Assembly (NCBI RefSeq): GCF_000613125.1
Contig: NZ_HG964497.1
Span: forward strand, 1,560,011-1,624,010
Source of the DNA: Bacillus sp. EB01
Lineage (GTDB): Bacteria; Bacillota; Bacilli; Bacillales; Cytobacillaceae
Length of the DNA: 64,000 bases
Reading direction: 5' to 3'
Numbering within the stretch: position 1 is the stretch's first letter; the number at the start of each line of letters is the position of its first letter. The notes beneath the pieces are model-generated. The model was not told where the DNA came from. It made no database searches and worked only from the letters and a program-made list of their open reading frames with translations. This document shows, one piece after another, positions 61,937-64,000 of the stretch. Position numbers and translations under genes: made by a program.

Positions 61937-63086
61937 AAATGGAAGAAAGAAGTTGATTTATGATCCATGCCGTCAAATTTTGCTTCAGTATACACCTGAA
62001 GAGGAAGTTAGACAAAAAATTATTCAGGTATTAATTGAGGAGATGGAAATTCCGAAAGACTCAATCAGTACAGAATTTGCTCTTAACCATATTGATTCAA
62101 CATCTAAAAAACGAGCTGATATAGTAGTTTGGCATAAAGATCGTGATGGTATTCAACATGCCCTTTTAGTGTTAGAAATAAAAGCTAGCCATATAGAATT
62201 AACAGATCATACCTTAGAGCAGGTTAAAACTTACAACAAAATCCTTAAAGCAAAGTATATTGGGATTGCAAATGGAAAACAAATGCAATTGTATGAGGTA
62301 ATGAATGATAAAGTAATTCCTTTAACCAATGAACTCTTTAAGTATGCAGAACTGGTAAAGGGAAAGGTGGAATATACGAGATTACGTGAATTACGGAGAT
62401 TACCATATGATTTGACCACATATGACCGTTATATTAGTTTCTTACTTCAAAAAGGATATATTGGAGAAGGCACTCATACGGAGTTGCACCCATTTATTTC
62501 AGAACTGCAAAATTACATATTATGTGGTGTATTTATTAAGAGTGGCAAATACAATACAAATATCATAGAGGATTTATCATACGGAATATTTTCTTTTGGA
62601 AATGCAGGTGGGGGAAGTTTCCCCGGATACTATCGAAGTCTTATCGTTAAAGAATTAAATGGGAAGCATTCAATCTACCGCATTGGTATTTTTGGGACTG
62701 CTGAACTGAAGTATGATCCTGTTTATGGAAATAGGGATGGAAATACCTATCTAATAGTTGCTGTTGATAATTCTGGGCTTTCAACAAACATTCTTCAATT
62801 AAATATTGACCAGTTTATTTCAGTATCCAAAGAGCAAAATATCTATAAGATTTTCCATAATGGGCGTCGTAATGGATTTAAAAACCGCCAAGTATTTGAA
62901 AAAGTAAAGAAGTTTTCTCCTGAACTCATTGTGGATGAGAAAATATATCTCGGCTCATTTCCATCAAAAGAAGCAATATCAATAAAAGCTGGTTCAGATT
63001 TTATTGAGAGATTAATAGAGTATGCTAGCGTACGGGTAAAGTTAGCAGAGAAGAAAAAGAAGAAACTGAGCTTAAAGGAAAATTAA
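61923..63086 (+). CDS. Solitary nuclease with type I restriction HsdR N-terminal fold
   Basis: The product has 387 residues from the ATG at 61923, preceded by AAAAGGGAAC inside the upstream gene. Residues 10-115 match the HSDR_N-type PD-(D/E)XK domain: RQKIIQVLIEEM, Asp66 in KRADIVVW and Glu85-x-Lys87 in LVLEIKAS, followed by QVKTYNKILKAKYIGIANG. The helicase part of HsdR is missing. A distinct C-terminal half (about 200-375) with GNAGGGSFPGYYRSL follows. This could be a stand-alone restriction-like or defence nuclease. The basic Lys-rich C-terminus may bind DNA. Confidence 0.82.
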   Translation: MKILKNGRKKLIYDPCRQILLQYTPEEEVRQKIIQVLIEEMEIPKDSISTEFALNHIDSTSKKRADIVVWHKDRDGIQHALLVLEIKASHIELTDHTLEQVKTYNKILKAKYIGIANGKQMQLYEVMNDKVIPLTNELFKYAELVKGKVEYTRLRELRRLPYDLTTYDRYISFLLQKGYIGEGTHTELHPFISELQNYILCGVFIKSGKYNTNIIEDLSYGIFSFGNAGGGSFPGYYRSLIVKELNGKHSIYRIGIFGTAELKYDPVYGNRDGNTYLIVAVDNSGLSTNILQLNIDQFISVSKEQNIYKIFHNGRRNGFKNRQVFEKVKKFSPELIVDEKIYLGSFPSKEAISIKAGSDFIERLIEYASVRVKLAEKKKKKLSLKEN

Positions 63087-63353
63087 TTATTTACTCAGTA
63101 AGAGGAATGCAATATCACTAATAGACGGAACGAATTAATTGAAACTCATAGGATTAATTCAAGTATGTCCAGGAAGGCTAATAATTGCAATGATAATACC
63201 TGTATTAAGGATTTTACAACGGTAGTAAATTCAATGAAAAACAATGATATTAGGGGGAAATAACTAAGAACAATCGAACCCCATATAAAATAAGTGCATC
63301 TTGAATAAAGCTAGCTCCACCTTCAGAATAAATTCATAAATGACTATATAAAA
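63087..63353. other. Intergenic region, nothing recognised
   Basis: This AT-rich stretch lies between convergent genes. No gene or repeat was found. Confidence 0.4.
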
Positions 63354-63394
63354 AAGACCAAGCCAGGTAAGGGAATCCCTACCTGGTTTAGTCA
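63354..63394 (-). terminator. Terminator of the right-edge Ig-repeat gene
   Basis: CCAGGTA (63363-63369) and TACCTGG (63380-63386) form the core stem, extended by outer TGAC/GTCA pairing, with a T-rich minus-strand tail. It differs from the terminators of the two sister genes. Confidence 0.7.
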
Positions 63395-63401
63395 TTTAAC
63401 A

Positions 63402-64000
63402 TTACTTCACTACTGTCCTCGTTGCCTTACCCACATTCCCCGCTCGATCCTTTGCAGTAACATACAATGCCGTATTCCGCTTCTGTGCCGGAATAGTAAC
63501 TTTATACTTTCCATATCGGTCAGTTGTTGCTTTACCAATCACTTTTGTTCCAACCTTGATTGTCACAACGGAATAGGCTTCGGCTGTTCCGGTTACCGTC
63601 TTGGATCCGCTTTTTACAGTGTTAACCTTCGGAACCGCGGGAGGTGTCTTATCAATAGTGAATTTGACAGTTATTTTATTGCCAGCAGAGTCAGTTACGA
63701 CGAGCGTGTATGCTTTTGCTGTTTTAACGACAGTTCCACTCTTGAAGGCTACTCCATTCAAGGTCGCTTTACCTTCGTTAAAATAAATCCGGACTTCTTT
63801 ATTGTAAAAAGCGTTGTTGGCAACACCAGTTACCTTCGGGGCCGTTTTGTCGATTGTGAATTTCACGGTGGTCTTGTTTCCGGCTGCATCGGTTACGACC
63901 AATGTATAAACCTTTGCAGTCTTTACCACCGTACCGCTTGTGAAAGCTACTCCGTTCAAAGTCGCCTTTCCTTCATTGAAGGAGACTTTAACATCCTTGT
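63402..64000 (-). CDS. Ig-like repeat surface protein, 5' part outside window
   Basis: The frame is open from the right edge to the stop at 63402. It encodes part of one 66-residue Ig-like unit, one full unit and the C-terminal Big_6 module ending in ATRTVVK. The sequence is nearly identical to the ends of the genes at 25858 and 55973 and keeps the intact C-terminus that the first copy has lost by frameshift. The N-terminal domain, which differs between family members, is outside the window. Confidence 0.85.
   Translation of the reverse strand, partial: KDVKVSFNEGKATLNGVAFTSGTVVKTAKVYTLVVTDAAGNKTTVKFTIDKTAPKVTGVANNAFYNKEVRIYFNEGKATLNGVAFKSGTVVKTAKAYTLVVTDSAGNKITVKFTIDKTPPAVPKVNTVKSGSKTVTGTAEAYSVVTIKVGTKVIGKATTDRYGKYKVTIPAQKRNTALYVTAKDRAGNVGKATRTVVK

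Noticed and set aside
1-64000. Prophage, integrative element or CRISPR array
   Set aside because: No integrase, phage structural genes, terminase, cas genes or regularly spaced short repeats were seen. The 198-bp repeats at 26-27, 56-58 and 63 kb are coding Ig-like units.

Overview
The window looks like chromosomal DNA of a low-GC, spore-forming member of the Bacillaceae. The evidence is strong AGGAGG-type ribosome sites with frequent TTG/GTG starts, an intracellular subtilisin (Isp), a ComK homologue, an LtaS-type lipoteichoic acid synthase, a KinB-like histidine kinase, a stressosome-type PAS-STAS protein and many Bacillus-only families (DUF3895, DUF3603). I see no rRNA, tRNA, CRISPR array or intact prophage. 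Species cannot be fixed from sequence alone.

Layout. 0-8 kb: a partial PD-(D/E)XK protein, an isp/endonuclease I operon, small membrane proteins, a DUF3895 protein and an LTA synthase between two copies of a short repeat. 8.2-12.7 kb: a serine catabolic locus (sdaAB-sdaAA-sdaC) with a divergent YheO/DauR-like regulator. 12.8-20.3 kb: a catabolic operon (BKACE, 3-hydroxyacyl-CoA-dehydrogenase-like enzyme, GntP permease, degradative-type HMG-CoA reductase, ketopantoate-reductase-like enzyme). It is preceded by a textbook sigma-54 promoter, three palindromic upstream sites and a sigma-54-dependent activator. 21-25.6 kb: a PAS-STAS protein, comK with a structured leader, and two secreted proteins.

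25.8-29.5 kb: a large secreted M30-like metalloprotease with Ig-like repeats, broken by two frameshifts. The same 66-residue repeats and C-terminal module recur in an intact beta-helix protein (55.9-59.4 kb) and in a gene cut by the right edge (63.4-64 kb), so these form a family of surface proteins sharing one tail.

29.6-46.9 kb holds several poorly described multigene cassettes: a membrane protein plus coiled-coil tail-anchored protein with a divergent membrane Nudix-like protein; a three-gene set with GYF_2 and ComEA-type HhH domains sharing a C-terminal AGR(I/M)VDF motif; a tightly coupled pair of a membrane nuclease-fold protein and a glycine-rich membrane/coiled-coil protein; an orphan SigA-like sigma factor; and a membrane/TPR/TPR-AAA+ operon. 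47-51.4 kb is rich in small and decaying genes. 52-64 kb carries an orphan KinB-like kinase with an altered N-box, a DJ-1/PfpI protein, an HNH-like protein, a DUF6236 protein and a solitary HsdR-N-type nuclease with a small partner.

The strongest candidates for undescribed biology are the sigma-54 operon and the three cassettes at 29.6-34.1, 34.3-37.3 and 38.2-41.0 kb. Their functions are inferred from domain content and gene order, not shown.
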